Shown here: one piece after another, positions 18,809-27,681 of the stretch
Numbering within the stretch: position 1 is the first letter of the stretch
Layout: each line of letters begins with the position of its first letter
Assembly: GCF_042683245.1 (NCBI RefSeq)
Contig: NZ_JBHUJB010000028.1
Location: 1-64,000 of the forward strand
Reading direction: 5' to 3'
Source of the DNA: Rubritalea tangerina
GTDB taxonomy: Bacteria > Verrucomicrobiota > Verrucomicrobiia > Verrucomicrobiales > Akkermansiaceae
DNA: 64,000 nucleotides
Position numbers and translations under genes: made by a program
The notes under the pieces: generated by a model
Database searches by the model: none
The model's input: only the letters and a program-made list of their open reading frames with translations
What the model was told of the DNA's origin: nothing

Positions 18809-20767
18809 TCACACTTTCACAAATGGTGGAATCGCAGCACCCACCGTGTCCGCAGCTGCTCGCAGTAGCTCGACCTCTTGACTCCCCAACTCGCCATCAG
18901 ACATCACCGCTAAACCACATGCGTATAGAACATCCCGCTTCATCACAGGAGTCGACTGCGCCAATTTGCTCAACGCCTCATCCACTAGATTCAAGCCACA
19001 TTCTTCAGCAGGCAACAAGCCTGGCAATCTTGCTCCTTTCTCAGCTAACGCATCTGCCGCCTGCCCATAAGCCTCTTGAAGCTCGTGCGCGTTTGCTGCG
19101 CCAATCCCTGCCATCGTCGAAACCAAAATGTTCAACTCTGAAACAATCTGACCTAACTTATGATAGCGCACCCTCTCAGAGCGTGTTCCTTCATAGTGCA
19201 CCGAAAGATGGTTTTCTAACACCTTTTGCAGCATAAACTCAAAGATATCAACCTGCCCATCACTCGCCATCAACCATTGAGTAGCATGCATGAACCGCTC
19301 GTACTCAGGCCGAGAGAGCTTGCGTAAGGTGGGAATGGAAAGATCCACAAGTGCGATTTTTTGTGAGGAATGTTGCTCCGAGAGCACTCCACTCCATACC
19401 TGAGCACGCTCCGCTGCAGCCTCACCCATTTTCTTCTTCAAAAACTTCACCTCCTTCGCCACTAGCTTGCGATCTACAGCCAGTAACAATCCAAAAATCA
19501 TAGCCTGCGCTTCATCACGATCGTGGCATGCTTCTATCCATTCATCTTCCATGCTGCGCAAAATGCTCGCCCCAACCTCTAACCGCGTCTGACTAGACTC
19601 ACCTAACTGCCCCCATTCTTCCCGCCCAACGCTCGATGGCACCGGTGGAGGCGTTGCACTCTCCCCGCCACCAGCAAAACCACTCATACGACTATCTTGG
19701 GAGTAGCCCCCATGCGCCGCAACCTCAGGAATTTCTGAGGGCTTAAATTTCCCATCCCAGTCCCCCTCAATCGCTTTGATCCGCACCTTCAATGGTGGAT
19801 GGGTTGCAAAGCCATACGAAAACATCCCTCCATCAGCAAAAAACATGTGACTAGCTTCTGAGGCCTTCCCCGCCTTCACCTCCGAGCCATACTCCTGGCC
19901 ACCAATCTTCTTCAATGCTCCCGCAATACCGCTGGGATCACGCGTAAATTGCACCGCTGAGGCATCTGCTAAATACTCCCTCTGACGAGAAATAGCTGCT
20001 TGAATCATCCGTGCAAAAAATACCCCTATGGCCCCCACAACAAGCAAGGCAATCGCCGCCACCAAACCAATTAAAGCCCCATTGTTATTCTCCCGGCTTC
20101 CACGAATTCTGACGAATTGCATGTGAAACAGTAACTCACGACCAATGATGGATAACATCATGATCCCAAACAACCAACCAATCAACCGCATGTTCAGCTT
20201 CATATCCCCATTGAGAATATGGCTGAACTCATGTGCAATCACCCCCTGTAGCTCAGAGCGCGTGAGACGCTGAATACACCCACGCGTCACGCCGATCACC
20301 GCATTTCCCGGCTCAGTACCCGCAGCAAAGGCATTAATACTAGGCTCGTGATCCATCACCCAAACCTCCGGCACCGGCACCCCCGATGCTATCGCCATCT
20401 CCTCAACCACATTCATCAACTTCCTCTCATCGGTGTCAGTCGTATGTGGGTCGACCTGCCTCCCCCCCATATCACGAGCCACCACAGAACCTCCACCACT
20501 CAACTGTAATGACTTGAACGCATTACCCGCCAAAATCACCCCAGTCGTCAGTATCGCTATCGTGGCAAACCGCTCCAAATCCCAAAAAGCTCCAGTCTCC
20601 ACCACACGATTCCCAGCCCCATCGGTATAACTCACCGTCTGAGTCATATAAAAAAGACCCAAAATTGTGTAGATCGCCATCACAACTCCAATCAGAGCCA
20701 TGACAAAGTAAAAGACTAACAACTTAGTCCTACGCCGTGCATCGTCCTGTGCTTCGTAGAAATTCAT
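18809..20767 (-). CDS. M48-family (HtpX-like) membrane zinc metalloprotease with C-terminal extension
   Basis: Integral membrane protease of the HtpX/Ste24 clan. Two N-terminal transmembrane segments (about 16-40 and 65-85) precede the catalytic motif HEFSH (residues 179-183). A second hydrophobic pair follows (GWLFGIMMLSIIGREL, LIGLVAAIALLVVGAIGVF), then the downstream Glu motif in SRQREYLADASAVQFTR. From about residue 370 a linker leads to a C-terminal domain of about 250 residues that resembles TerB-like helical bundles (LMASDGQVDIFEF, AVMSDGELGSQE). Length 652 is twice that of plain HtpX. It is 45 bases downstream of a lemA gene, a common pairing. The likely role is envelope protein quality control. 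Confidence 0.9.
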   Translation of the reverse strand: MNFYEAQDDARRRTKLLVFYFVMALIGVVMAIYTILGLFYMTQTVSYTDGAGNRVVETGAFWDLERFATIAILTTGVILAGNAFKSLQLSGGGSVVARDMGGRQVDPHTTDTDERKLMNVVEEMAIASGVPVPEVWVMDHEPSINAFAAGTEPGNAVIGVTRGCIQRLTRSELQGVIAHEFSHILNGDMKLNMRLIGWLFGIMMLSIIGRELLFHMQFVRIRGSRENNNGALIGLVAAIALLVVGAIGVFFARMIQAAISRQREYLADASAVQFTRDPSGIAGALKKIGGQEYGSEVKAGKASEASHMFFADGGMFSYGFATHPPLKVRIKAIEGDWDGKFKPSEIPEVAAHGGYSQDSRMSGFAGGGESATPPPVPSSVGREEWGQLGESSQTRLEVGASILRSMEDEWIEACHDRDEAQAMIFGLLLAVDRKLVAKEVKFLKKKMGEAAAERAQVWSGVLSEQHSSQKIALVDLSIPTLRKLSRPEYERFMHATQWLMASDGQVDIFEFMLQKVLENHLSVHYEGTRSERVRYHKLGQIVSELNILVSTMAGIGAANAHELQEAYGQAADALAEKGARLPGLLPAEECGLNLVDEALSKLAQSTPVMKRDVLYACGLAVMSDGELGSQEVELLRAAADTVGAAIPPFVKV

Positions 20768-20812
20768 CTAACTAACCACTTTTTATCACCCTCCCTCAGC
20801 AACTCGTGACTC

Positions 20813-21445
20813 CTAAAAGTCAACCTTCACAGCCTCGCGCTCAGCTGCATCAGACACCTCAAAGAGAATCGCTTCCCCAAAGTTAAAGACTCCAGCTATG
20901 ATGTTTGTGGGAAATGTCTCGCGCTTCGTATTATACGTTGTCACCGCATCATTATAAGCCTGTCGTGAAAAGCTGACCTTATTCTCGGTCGAGGTTAGCT
21001 CCTCGCTGAGCTGCATCATATTCTGGTTCGACTTCAAATCCGGATAAGACTCAGACAGAGCAAACAAATTCCCCAAGGATGCCCCCAACGCCCCCTCGGA
21101 CGCCATTAAATTCTTCATGTCACCCGCATCATCCGGGCTCACTCCCTTGCGGGCAGATGCTGCCGCATTACGCGCTGCTATTACAGCCTCTAAAGTTTCC
21201 CGCTCGTGCGCCATAAACTTCTTCGCAGTCTCAACCAAATTCGGAATCAAATCATGACGCCTCTTTAACTGCACATCAATCTGTGCAAATGCGTTCTTAT
21301 AGCGATTCCTCAATTTCACTAACCCGTTGTATGCAGCCATCACCCAAAAAATAACCAGCGCAACGAGCGCCGCTAAAATGATCAAGGTGATCGCCACGCC
21401 ACCAAGGGCTAGCACATTCATTATGAGAGGTGAGATTGTCTGCAT
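20813..21445 (-). CDS. lemA: LemA family membrane protein
   Basis: LemA-fold protein: an N-terminal transmembrane helix (about residues 8-36) is followed by an alpha-helical bundle. The family signatures are YNGLVKLRNRYKNAFAQIDVQL, interrupted here as NGLVKLRNRYKN and AQIDVQLKRRHDLIPNL, with SYPDLKSNQNMMQL in the middle and FGEAILFEVSD at the end. The function of the family is unsettled; it often neighbours M48 peptidases, as here (45-base gap). ATG 21445 was used; ATG 21421 is an alternative. Confidence 0.92.
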   Translation of the reverse strand: MQTISPLIMNVLALGGVAITLIILAALVALVIFWVMAAYNGLVKLRNRYKNAFAQIDVQLKRRHDLIPNLVETAKKFMAHERETLEAVIAARNAAASARKGVSPDDAGDMKNLMASEGALGASLGNLFALSESYPDLKSNQNMMQLSEELTSTENKVSFSRQAYNDAVTTYNTKRETFPTNIIAGVFNFGEAILFEVSDAAEREAVKVDF

Positions 21446-21611
21446 GAACTTAAAATAGTTAGTCTGGAATATTTCTCAAGCGAGATGCTCACAATTTCAT
21501 CCGAAACTCACAATAATTCTATTACAATCCCCACCTCTATCTATAATCACATCGCATCCACTCGACCTAACCTCTCCACAACAAGATAACTATTCTCATA
21601 CGCACAGCTAA

Positions 21612-22571
21612 ATGAACCCCTTTGACCTAGCACTCTCTAACGCCCACCACCCACTCACAAGAACCACCCCAGAGATACTCCAACTAAACATTGGAAAACT
21701 CTGCAACCTCACCTGTGTACACTGCCATGTGAATGCAGGCCCTAAGCGTAAGGAAATCATGAGCCGTGACACCATCGACAAAATCCTTACCTGGTTCGAA
21801 CAAACCGATATCCATACCCTCGATCTCACTGGCGGCACCCCAGAAATGATCCCCGATTTTCGCTACCTCGTTGAGTCAGTGCGTAACTTCTCTACCCCAA
21901 GAAAGGTAATGACGCGCCTCAATGCCACAATCATTGAAGAGCCCGGATACGAGTGGATCCCAGAATTCCACGCGCAACACCAAATCAGCATTATCGCATC
22001 CATGCCTTGCTACGCTCCAGACAATGTCAACGCCCAACGAGGCGAAGGAGTATTCGATGCCTCCATCTCCGCCTTCCAAAAGTTGAACGCTCTCGGTTAT
22101 GGTCGCACCCCCGAACTCGAGCTCAATTTCGTTTATAACCCAAATGGCGCATTCCTCCCACCAGACCAACACGAGCTCGAAAATGATTATAAAGTAGAAA
22201 TGAAAAAACACTTCGATATCGATTTTCATTCCCTCTTCTGTATCGCAAACATGCCTATCGCACGGTTTGCCTCATACCTCAAACGCAACAACCAACTCAA
22301 CGCCTACCACCAACTTCTGCGCGAAGCCTTCAACCCTAACACTATTGAAGGCCTAATGTGTCGCAACACCATCAACACCTCCTGGCTTGGTGAAGTATTT
22401 GATTGCGATTTTAACCAAATGCTTAAGCTCGGTCTAAAAAATGGTGACGACCCACTCTTTGTCTGGGATATCAACCCCAACACCTTCAGTGAAATCCCGA
22501 TCCAAACTGCAAGCCATTGCTTTGGCTGCACCGCTGGGTCAGGATCATCCTGCGGTGGATCCCTCACCTAA
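21612..22571 (+). CDS. Radical SAM protein, ArsS-like (cysteine form)
   Basis: Radical SAM enzyme with the 4Fe-4S motif CNLTCVHC (Cys31, Cys35, Cys38). The C-terminus has the cysteine-rich signature CFGCTAGSGSSCGG (Cys303, Cys306, Cys314), typical of the radical SAM/Cys-rich family that includes arsenosugar biosynthesis protein ArsS. Some members of that family are selenoproteins; here the reading frame ends with TAA and all sites are ordinary Cys codons. In arsenosugar makers this enzyme joins 5'-deoxyadenosine to dimethylarsenite. No arsM or other arsenic gene is nearby, so that role is inferred from family only. It is divergent from lemA and 27 bases upstream of rlmH. Confidence 0.85.
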   Translation: MNPFDLALSNAHHPLTRTTPEILQLNIGKLCNLTCVHCHVNAGPKRKEIMSRDTIDKILTWFEQTDIHTLDLTGGTPEMIPDFRYLVESVRNFSTPRKVMTRLNATIIEEPGYEWIPEFHAQHQISIIASMPCYAPDNVNAQRGEGVFDASISAFQKLNALGYGRTPELELNFVYNPNGAFLPPDQHELENDYKVEMKKHFDIDFHSLFCIANMPIARFASYLKRNNQLNAYHQLLREAFNPNTIEGLMCRNTINTSWLGEVFDCDFNQMLKLGLKNGDDPLFVWDINPNTFSEIPIQTASHCFGCTAGSGSSCGGSLT

Positions 22572-22598
22572 GCGCCGTCCTAAGACATACTCAACACC

Positions 22599-23036
22599 AT
22601 GAAACATCAAATCATCGTTGCTGGAAAACCCTCTCTCAAATACGCAAAAGACGGGGTCGCCGAGTACAAAAAACGCCTCACCCGCTACGGCTCCTACGAC
22701 CTCAAACACGTTAAAGATGGCTCCAGCATTGATGTCTCAAAACGTCTCCTGGATGGAAGCCAAAATGCTATTCGTGTCGTCATGGATGAAAGAGGGGAAC
22801 AACTCACTACCCAACAACTCTTCAATAAAATTAACCAATGGGAAATGCGTGGCGAAAAACGCGCCACCTACCTCATCGGCGCCTCAGACGGACACACCCA
22901 AGACCTTCGTGATCGAGCAGACCTCGTCTGGGCCCTCAGTCCACTCACACTCCAGCACGAGCTCGCCCTCGTAGTCTTGCTCGAACAACTCTACCGCATT
23001 GCCACCATGCAAAGAGGCGAACCCTACCACCGCTAA
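22599..23036 (+). CDS. rlmH: 23S rRNA (pseudouridine1915-N3)-methyltransferase RlmH
   Basis: SPOUT-class methyltransferase that modifies pseudouridine 1915 in helix 69 of 23S rRNA on assembled 70S ribosomes. The knot region has LIGASDGH and LSPLTLQHELALVVLLEQLYR, shortened here to the parts TLQHELA and LLEQLYR, and the family-typical C-terminus GEPYHR. Length 145 is normal. The stop overlaps that of cinA: the convergent genes share CTAA at 23033-23036. Confidence 0.95.
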   Translation: MKHQIIVAGKPSLKYAKDGVAEYKKRLTRYGSYDLKHVKDGSSIDVSKRLLDGSQNAIRVVMDERGEQLTTQQLFNKINQWEMRGEKRATYLIGASDGHTQDLRDRADLVWALSPLTLQHELALVVLLEQLYRIATMQRGEPYHR

Positions 23037-24268
23037 AAGCGCACCAACACCTTACGCACCATATCTAGTGCACGCTGCTCAACCATCAATTTGAAAGTGG
23101 CGCGATCCTTTGGGTAAAACGCCCTCACGGCAGCCACTTCTCTCCCCCTTACAGCCAGCCCAATCCACACTGTACCCACGGGCTTCTCCTCACTCCCACC
23201 TCCAGGACCTGCAATACCCGTCACAGCCACTGCAATATCCGCACCGCTCTGCTGCAACGCCCCCTCAGCCATCGCCTTGGCAACCACTTCACTCACCGCC
23301 CCATGCGCTTCTAACGCAGCTTCATCCACACCTAACAATTGGCTCTTCGCCGCATTCGAGTAACTTACAAACCCGTGTGTAAATACCTCTGAAGCACCCG
23401 CTACATCCGTCAAGCGACTCGCTATCGCCCCCCCCGTACAACTCTCAGCAGTCGCTATCAGCAGCCCTTTCTCGGTTAGAAGGTCCACAACTACCTTCTC
23501 CAAACTCCTACCATCATCACTGATCATTTCATCAGGGAAGACCTCTGCCACCAACTGTCTCGCCTCTTCCACCACCTCTGCCTCACCAATCAATCTTAAG
23601 TCAACCTCAGAGGGCCGAGCACAATACCCCACCTCTAAACCTCGAATCGCCTGTAAGCGCGAATCTAAGGACTCATGAAAATCACTTTCTCCAATCCCAG
23701 TAAATTTCATCTCAACCATCGTATGACTCTCGCCAATGTCAGCCAACGCCCTCACACGGTGCGGCACCTCTGCATGATACATCGGATACAATTCACGCGG
23801 AGGCCCAGGTAGCAAGAAAACGGCACAAGGAGCCCCCTTCCCCAATCGAGGAGGCACATACACCCCCGGTGCTGTTCCATTCGGATTCGGCAACACCTCA
23901 GCCCCACAAGGAATCAAAGCCTGCTTGCGGTTCGAGGGCGCCATCTCTTTTCCAATCTTTTGAAAAAATGCCTCTATCACCCTCAACGCATGCTCATCCT
24001 CTATCAATTCGATCCCCATCGCCTCAGCGACTGCCTCCCTGGTCAAATCATCACTCGTAGGCCCTAAACCTCCAGTCACAATCAGTATATCTGCACGCTC
24101 AACACCCTCCTTTATCGCCTCCATCACCGGCTCACCATCTGCTACCGTCACCTGCCGAGCCACACGCACCCCTAAATTCCTGAGCGCAGCTCCGAGCCAC
24201 CCACCATGCGTATTCTGAGTCGTGCCCAGTAACAACTCAGTGCCAGTATTCAATATCTCAACCTGCAT
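23033..24268 (-). CDS. cinA: CinA-like protein (MoCF domain + NMN amidohydrolase domain)
   Basis: Two-domain protein. The N-terminal molybdopterin-binding-like (COG1058) domain covers about residues 1-165, with GTELLLG at the start and VTGGLGPTSDD. The C-terminal CinA domain covers about 250-405, with ATAESCTGG, a nicotinamide-nucleotide amidase motif, and AVTGIAGPGGG. Members act in pyridine nucleotide salvage, and some are competence-induced. The frame extends to 24307, but the ATG at 24268 (MQVEILNTGTELLL) is the conserved start. It is 47 bases downstream of the PP2C phosphatase gene and probably in the same transcript. Confidence 0.93.
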   Translation of the reverse strand: MQVEILNTGTELLLGTTQNTHGGWLGAALRNLGVRVARQVTVADGEPVMEAIKEGVERADILIVTGGLGPTSDDLTREAVAEAMGIELIEDEHALRVIEAFFQKIGKEMAPSNRKQALIPCGAEVLPNPNGTAPGVYVPPRLGKGAPCAVFLLPGPPRELYPMYHAEVPHRVRALADIGESHTMVEMKFTGIGESDFHESLDSRLQAIRGLEVGYCARPSEVDLRLIGEAEVVEEARQLVAEVFPDEMISDDGRSLEKVVVDLLTEKGLLIATAESCTGGAIASRLTDVAGASEVFTHGFVSYSNAAKSQLLGVDEAALEAHGAVSEVVAKAMAEGALQQSGADIAVAVTGIAGPGGGSEEKPVGTVWIGLAVRGREVAAVRAFYPKDRATFKLMVEQRALDMVRKVLVRF

Positions 24269-24315
24269 ACCAACTTCATAGCACAGAGTGCCCAAGCCGC
24301 TACCCAAATTCCTTT

Positions 24316-25803
24316 CTAATCCACCTTCTGCAACGCTATCATCGTGATATCATCCGACTGCATCGCTCCATCCACAAACTTTTTCAGTTCTACCACCATT
24401 TCAGAAACCACCTTCTCCACCCCCTCTGACGCCGACTGCTTAAGCACTCGCACCATCCGCTCTTCCCCAAATTCATCCTCACTAACATTGCGAGCCTCAG
24501 TCACTCCGTCCGTATACATTAGCAAGGTATCCCCAGATTCTATCTCAAACTCATAGAGCTTGGTTACGCGCTCAAAGACATCTCCGTCATCTAAACCGAT
24601 AGCCAAGCCCGCTGGCTTCAACCACTCCACCTCTCCACTCGCCATCCTTAACAATGGGGCCTTATCATGCCCAGCCCGAACCAGCTGAACCTTACCATCC
24701 CCCTCATTGATCACATAAACAGCTAGACTAATAAACGAATCCTCACGGATATCCGGGAATAGCTGACGATTTAACTGTGAGACCGCTTTCAATGCATCCT
24801 TCTCACGCATCAATTCAGATCGCAACACACTACGACACATCGCCATTAGCAATCCTGCCGCCACCCCCTTGCCTGAAACATCGGCTATCACCACTACCCA
24901 ACGCCCATCTCCCAAAGCAATGTAATCATAGTAATCCCCACTAATCAATCGAGCCGGCTGATTTACCCCCTGAATACTGTACCCATGAATCTTCGGACAT
25001 TCTCGCGGCAATAAAACCTGCTGAACCTCCTGAGCCGTGCGTAACTCACTCTCAATCTTTCGCTTCTCACCAGCCTCTTGATGAATCATTGCATTCCCTA
25101 ATGCAAAGGCTGCCTGCTCACTAGCAGACTTAAATAATTCAAACTCGTTCCCCGTAAACTTTCCATCCTCATGCTTTCGCGCCACCGCGATCACCCCCAA
25201 ATCGCGCCCACCATACTTCAAGGGGGCAACCATCGCCGACACATCCCCAAAATAATGCACGAAGGCATCGCGAAACGCTTCATGATTCTTCACATCCCTC
25301 ACCACCTGCGTCACCCCAGAGGACAAAACTGCCCCCAACATCCCCTCATCAAAGGGCACCTTACTTAGCTGCACATGACTCTTCAACGCCCGCACATCTC
25401 CCCCAGCCTTCTTATACACTTCCACTGGAAGTCCTATCAAAAGTGGACATTGGTCAGAAATCGCCTTCGGAACCAAAAATCGCCGGGTCGATTCCAATAA
25501 GTAGAGAGCCCCACCTCGCGCACTCACCACATCCACTAATCCATCAACAATCTCCCTGTGCAACTTCGACGCCGAATGGTCCTGCTCCAACGCAATCCCT
25601 AAGGTGTGCAAGAACTCAAACATCCGATGCTCCTCCCCCTCAATGACCTGCTTCTGCTCCTCAGATACCGTCAACTTTGCACGCATCCTCCTCCAACTAA
25701 TCAACAGTGAAAACAACAACACTGTTGAAAATAGCAAACTCAGACCAACTAACGTGTCCGTCTCGCCAAATACAGAATCTAACTCAACAAACAAACTCTT
25801 CAC
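24316..25803 (-). CDS. PP2C-type (SpoIIE/RsbU-like) serine phosphatase with GAF domain
   Basis: Signalling phosphatase of the partner-switching type. One N-terminal transmembrane helix (about residues 18-38) precedes a GAF sensor domain (about 55-215) and a PP2C/SpoIIE catalytic domain (about 260-490). Metal-binding motifs ISGDYYDY, VIADVSGKGVAAG, LLMYTDGVTEARN and SDDITMIAL are readable. The start is GTG. A STAS-domain protein gene lies 14 bases upstream and is the obvious candidate for the phosphoprotein it dephosphorylates. No HPK-type anti-sigma kinase lies in the window. Confidence 0.92.
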   Translation of the reverse strand: MKSLFVELDSVFGETDTLVGLSLLFSTVLLFSLLISWRRMRAKLTVSEEQKQVIEGEEHRMFEFLHTLGIALEQDHSASKLHREIVDGLVDVVSARGGALYLLESTRRFLVPKAISDQCPLLIGLPVEVYKKAGGDVRALKSHVQLSKVPFDEGMLGAVLSSGVTQVVRDVKNHEAFRDAFVHYFGDVSAMVAPLKYGGRDLGVIAVARKHEDGKFTGNEFELFKSASEQAAFALGNAMIHQEAGEKRKIESELRTAQEVQQVLLPRECPKIHGYSIQGVNQPARLISGDYYDYIALGDGRWVVVIADVSGKGVAAGLLMAMCRSVLRSELMREKDALKAVSQLNRQLFPDIREDSFISLAVYVINEGDGKVQLVRAGHDKAPLLRMASGEVEWLKPAGLAIGLDDGDVFERVTKLYEFEIESGDTLLMYTDGVTEARNVSEDEFGEERMVRVLKQSASEGVEKVVSEMVVELKKFVDGAMQSDDITMIALQKVD

Positions 25804-25817
25804 TCAGCCAAGTTTCG

Positions 25818-26345
25818 CTATTGCTCATTAGATGGATCACGCGAAAGCAACTCAGCTTCCAAACAGTCCAAAACCGTAGAAAACTTATCCGTGTTACTCT
25901 CATCCGCTTCGACCAAGGTCTTGTGCGCATCAAATACATGCTGGGTCCGATCCGTAGAATTCGCCAATCCATACTCAGTCAGCGACTTCCGAACGCTAAA
26001 TTCCTGACCAGCCCATTCCGGAGACTCAGGGTTAATCGTCATTAACGAACTTAAGCCTAAATCATCCAACGACTGACTATTCTTCTTATCTGCAGATGCT
26101 ATCTCTAACAAACCTCCGGTGGTCTTCACCAAACGCATTGCTAATCCCGCCATCGTACCCATGAAGGTCGAATCCATTCCTGTACACTCCTCCAAATCAA
26201 TAACGATATGCACGATACCAGCCTGAAGTTGGTCGTCTGCCCATGACTTCAGTTTGGGGCTATTCATGAAAGAACCTTTGCCTTCACAGCGGACCCATCC
26301 GAGTCCGTTTACATTACCCGCAAGAATGATATTTGAATTGCTCAC
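25818..26345 (-). CDS. STAS-domain protein (anti-sigma factor antagonist-like)
   Basis: STAS fold of the SpoIIAA/RsbV type. IDLEECTGMDSTFMG contains the phosphorylatable serine (Ser59 from the start used here). An extension of about 65 residues follows the STAS domain, with WAGQEFSVRKSLTEYG and a repeat-like helical end. The frame is open to a TTG at 26411, but the GTG at 26345 (MSNSNIILAGN) places a beta-strand at the N-terminus as in the family. It is followed after 14 bases by the PP2C phosphatase, so the pair likely forms a partner-switching input to an unlinked kinase or sigma factor. Confidence 0.85.
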   Translation of the reverse strand: MSNSNIILAGNVNGLGWVRCEGKGSFMNSPKLKSWADDQLQAGIVHIVIDLEECTGMDSTFMGTMAGLAMRLVKTTGGLLEIASADKKNSQSLDDLGLSSLMTINPESPEWAGQEFSVRKSLTEYGLANSTDRTQHVFDAHKTLVEADESNTDKFSTVLDCLEAELLSRDPSNEQ

Positions 26346-26472
26346 TGTTGGAATCGCTGATCTACCTGCCAGCCTTAGTTTTGATGATAGCTTCTTATGG
26401 CGAACCGTCAATCAATAGAGCAGGAAAAATACCATTCAACACATCGCACATCACAGCGCCTTGATCTGAGCC

Positions 26473-26940
26473 TCATTCCCATAGATATGATTGCTCAGAA
26501 GCTCGCAAATTAGCCCCAGAATATAACTCTGTACGCCAACTTAGTACCCTCCCATTCTTCTGATAGGGTTCACCTATGATAGCGAACTCACACTTCCCTT
26601 TTGTCTGATTTGCTGCAAAAACCTGCTCCCGCTTCAACACCTTCGCCCCAGTTCCTGCCTGCTGATATAATAAGACCACGCGCACTGGATCCACTCCCCC
26701 CGACTCCCCCAACTTCCAAGAAACAGTGTAATAATGCCCCTTGCGCTCTCTCTGCTCCTTCGCACTCACCGCCCCTCGCAACCTCTTCATCTGCTCAGCC
26801 CTTACTACCCGACTCTCGCGCTCAACCCGCTTCATTGACTTCAAATGAAACTCACTAACCTCCACTGCGTCCTCCACTTGATTCGAACACGACACCACTA
26901 AAAACATAGGCAGAAGAATGGCACAGCGATAAAATTTCAT
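26473..26940 (-). CDS. Hypothetical lipoprotein
   Basis: 155 residues from ATG 26940. The N-terminus MKFYRCAILL leads to lipobox VVSC with Cys18, so it is a predicted lipoprotein. The rest has a basic helical stretch (SMKRVERESRVVRAEQMKRL) and a beta-rich C-terminal half with YYTVSWKL, VRVVLLYQQ and WRTELYSG. No known domain was recognised. The open frame extends to 27207, but that would put the lipobox 107 residues in, so the internal ATG is preferred. It is divergent from the Fur-family gene, with 88 bases between their starts. Confidence 0.75.
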   Translation of the reverse strand: MKFYRCAILLPMFLVVSCSNQVEDAVEVSEFHLKSMKRVERESRVVRAEQMKRLRGAVSAKEQRERKGHYYTVSWKLGESGGVDPVRVVLLYQQAGTGAKVLKREQVFAANQTKGKCEFAIIGEPYQKNGRVLSWRTELYSGANLRASEQSYLWE

Positions 26941-27028
26941 ACACATCGTGTTAGCCCATGATCCAAAAAATCCAACTCTCAATTGTTGCCAAGATGCTAT
27001 CAATCTGCAAAAAACTCCTAAGACCCTT

Positions 27029-27532
27029 ATGAGCATGCTAGCGGAAATCCACGATAAACTAAACCTCTTCCTCAAAACCAAAGGATTGCGCAGCACCCCC
27101 CAAAGAAATGCTATCATCGATATCATCTTCGAATCCGATGACCATTTCACTGCCGATGAACTCTGGGACCGCATTCGTAAAACGAACTCCAAAGCATCCC
27201 GAGCCACTGTCTACCGCACCCTGAGCCTCCTCGTCGAAGCCAATCTCCTCCACGAAATTGACCTCGGAGAAGATATCAAAACTTACGACCCCAACTTTAA
27301 CGATAAACCCGCTCACAACCACCTCATCTGTGTCGACTGCGGAAAAGTGATCGAGTTCGAAGACAATCACCTCGAACTCCTCAATAACTGCCTCACTAAA
27401 CGCCTAGGCTTCCTCCCTAAAAGCCAATCAATTAGAATCGAAGCCAATTGCGAAGAACTCCGAACTAAAGGCTCCTGCTCTAACCTCATCCAGGCTAGAC
27501 TCAGCGGTAAGCGACTCCCAAAAAAACGCTAA
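27029..27532 (+). CDS. Fur family transcriptional regulator
   Basis: Metal-dependent winged-helix repressor. The N-terminal DNA-binding domain has GLRSTPQRNAIIDII and the recognition element ASRATVYRTLSLL. The dimerisation domain follows, with metal ligands around NHLICVDCGKVIEFED and a late Cys in KGSCSN. Length 168 is slightly longer than typical because of a basic tail (KRLPKKR). The frame opens at 26948, but ATG 27029 or 27035 is the sensible start. Which branch of the family it belongs to (iron, zinc, peroxide) is not decided by the sequence. A divergent lipoprotein gene shares its promoter region. Confidence 0.92.
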   Translation: MSMLAEIHDKLNLFLKTKGLRSTPQRNAIIDIIFESDDHFTADELWDRIRKTNSKASRATVYRTLSLLVEANLLHEIDLGEDIKTYDPNFNDKPAHNHLICVDCGKVIEFEDNHLELLNNCLTKRLGFLPKSQSIRIEANCEELRTKGSCSNLIQARLSGKRLPKKR

Positions 27533-27681
27533 TCATCCATCCGCATTTCGTGATTGCCTCATCATAAATGATTTGTATAAGGATCTATCAGATCCCCACC
27601 CCCCCCCCCTGCGCGATCTCCCCCCTCACTCCCCCACACCTAACACCACAATGCCCCCCAACACACCTACGAACCTAACAG
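27533..27681. promoter_or_regulatory. Leader of PAS-AraC regulator with C11 tract
   Basis: The intergenic space between fur and the AraC-type gene holds a homopolymer of eleven C (27599-27609). Further C-runs lie at about 27619-27625, 27631-27635 and in the last 30 bases. G is almost absent after the tract. No Shine-Dalgarno sequence is visible before ATG 27682. A run of this length is prone to slippage. Confidence 0.5.

Noticed and set aside
22500..22571. Possible selenocysteine insertion in the ArsS-like gene
   Set aside because: There is no in-frame TGA; the motif positions are Cys codons and the gene ends with TAA.
27590..27640. C-rich repeats as a CRISPR or tandem repeat array
   Set aside because: Only homopolymer runs; no repeat units with spacers are present anywhere in the window.
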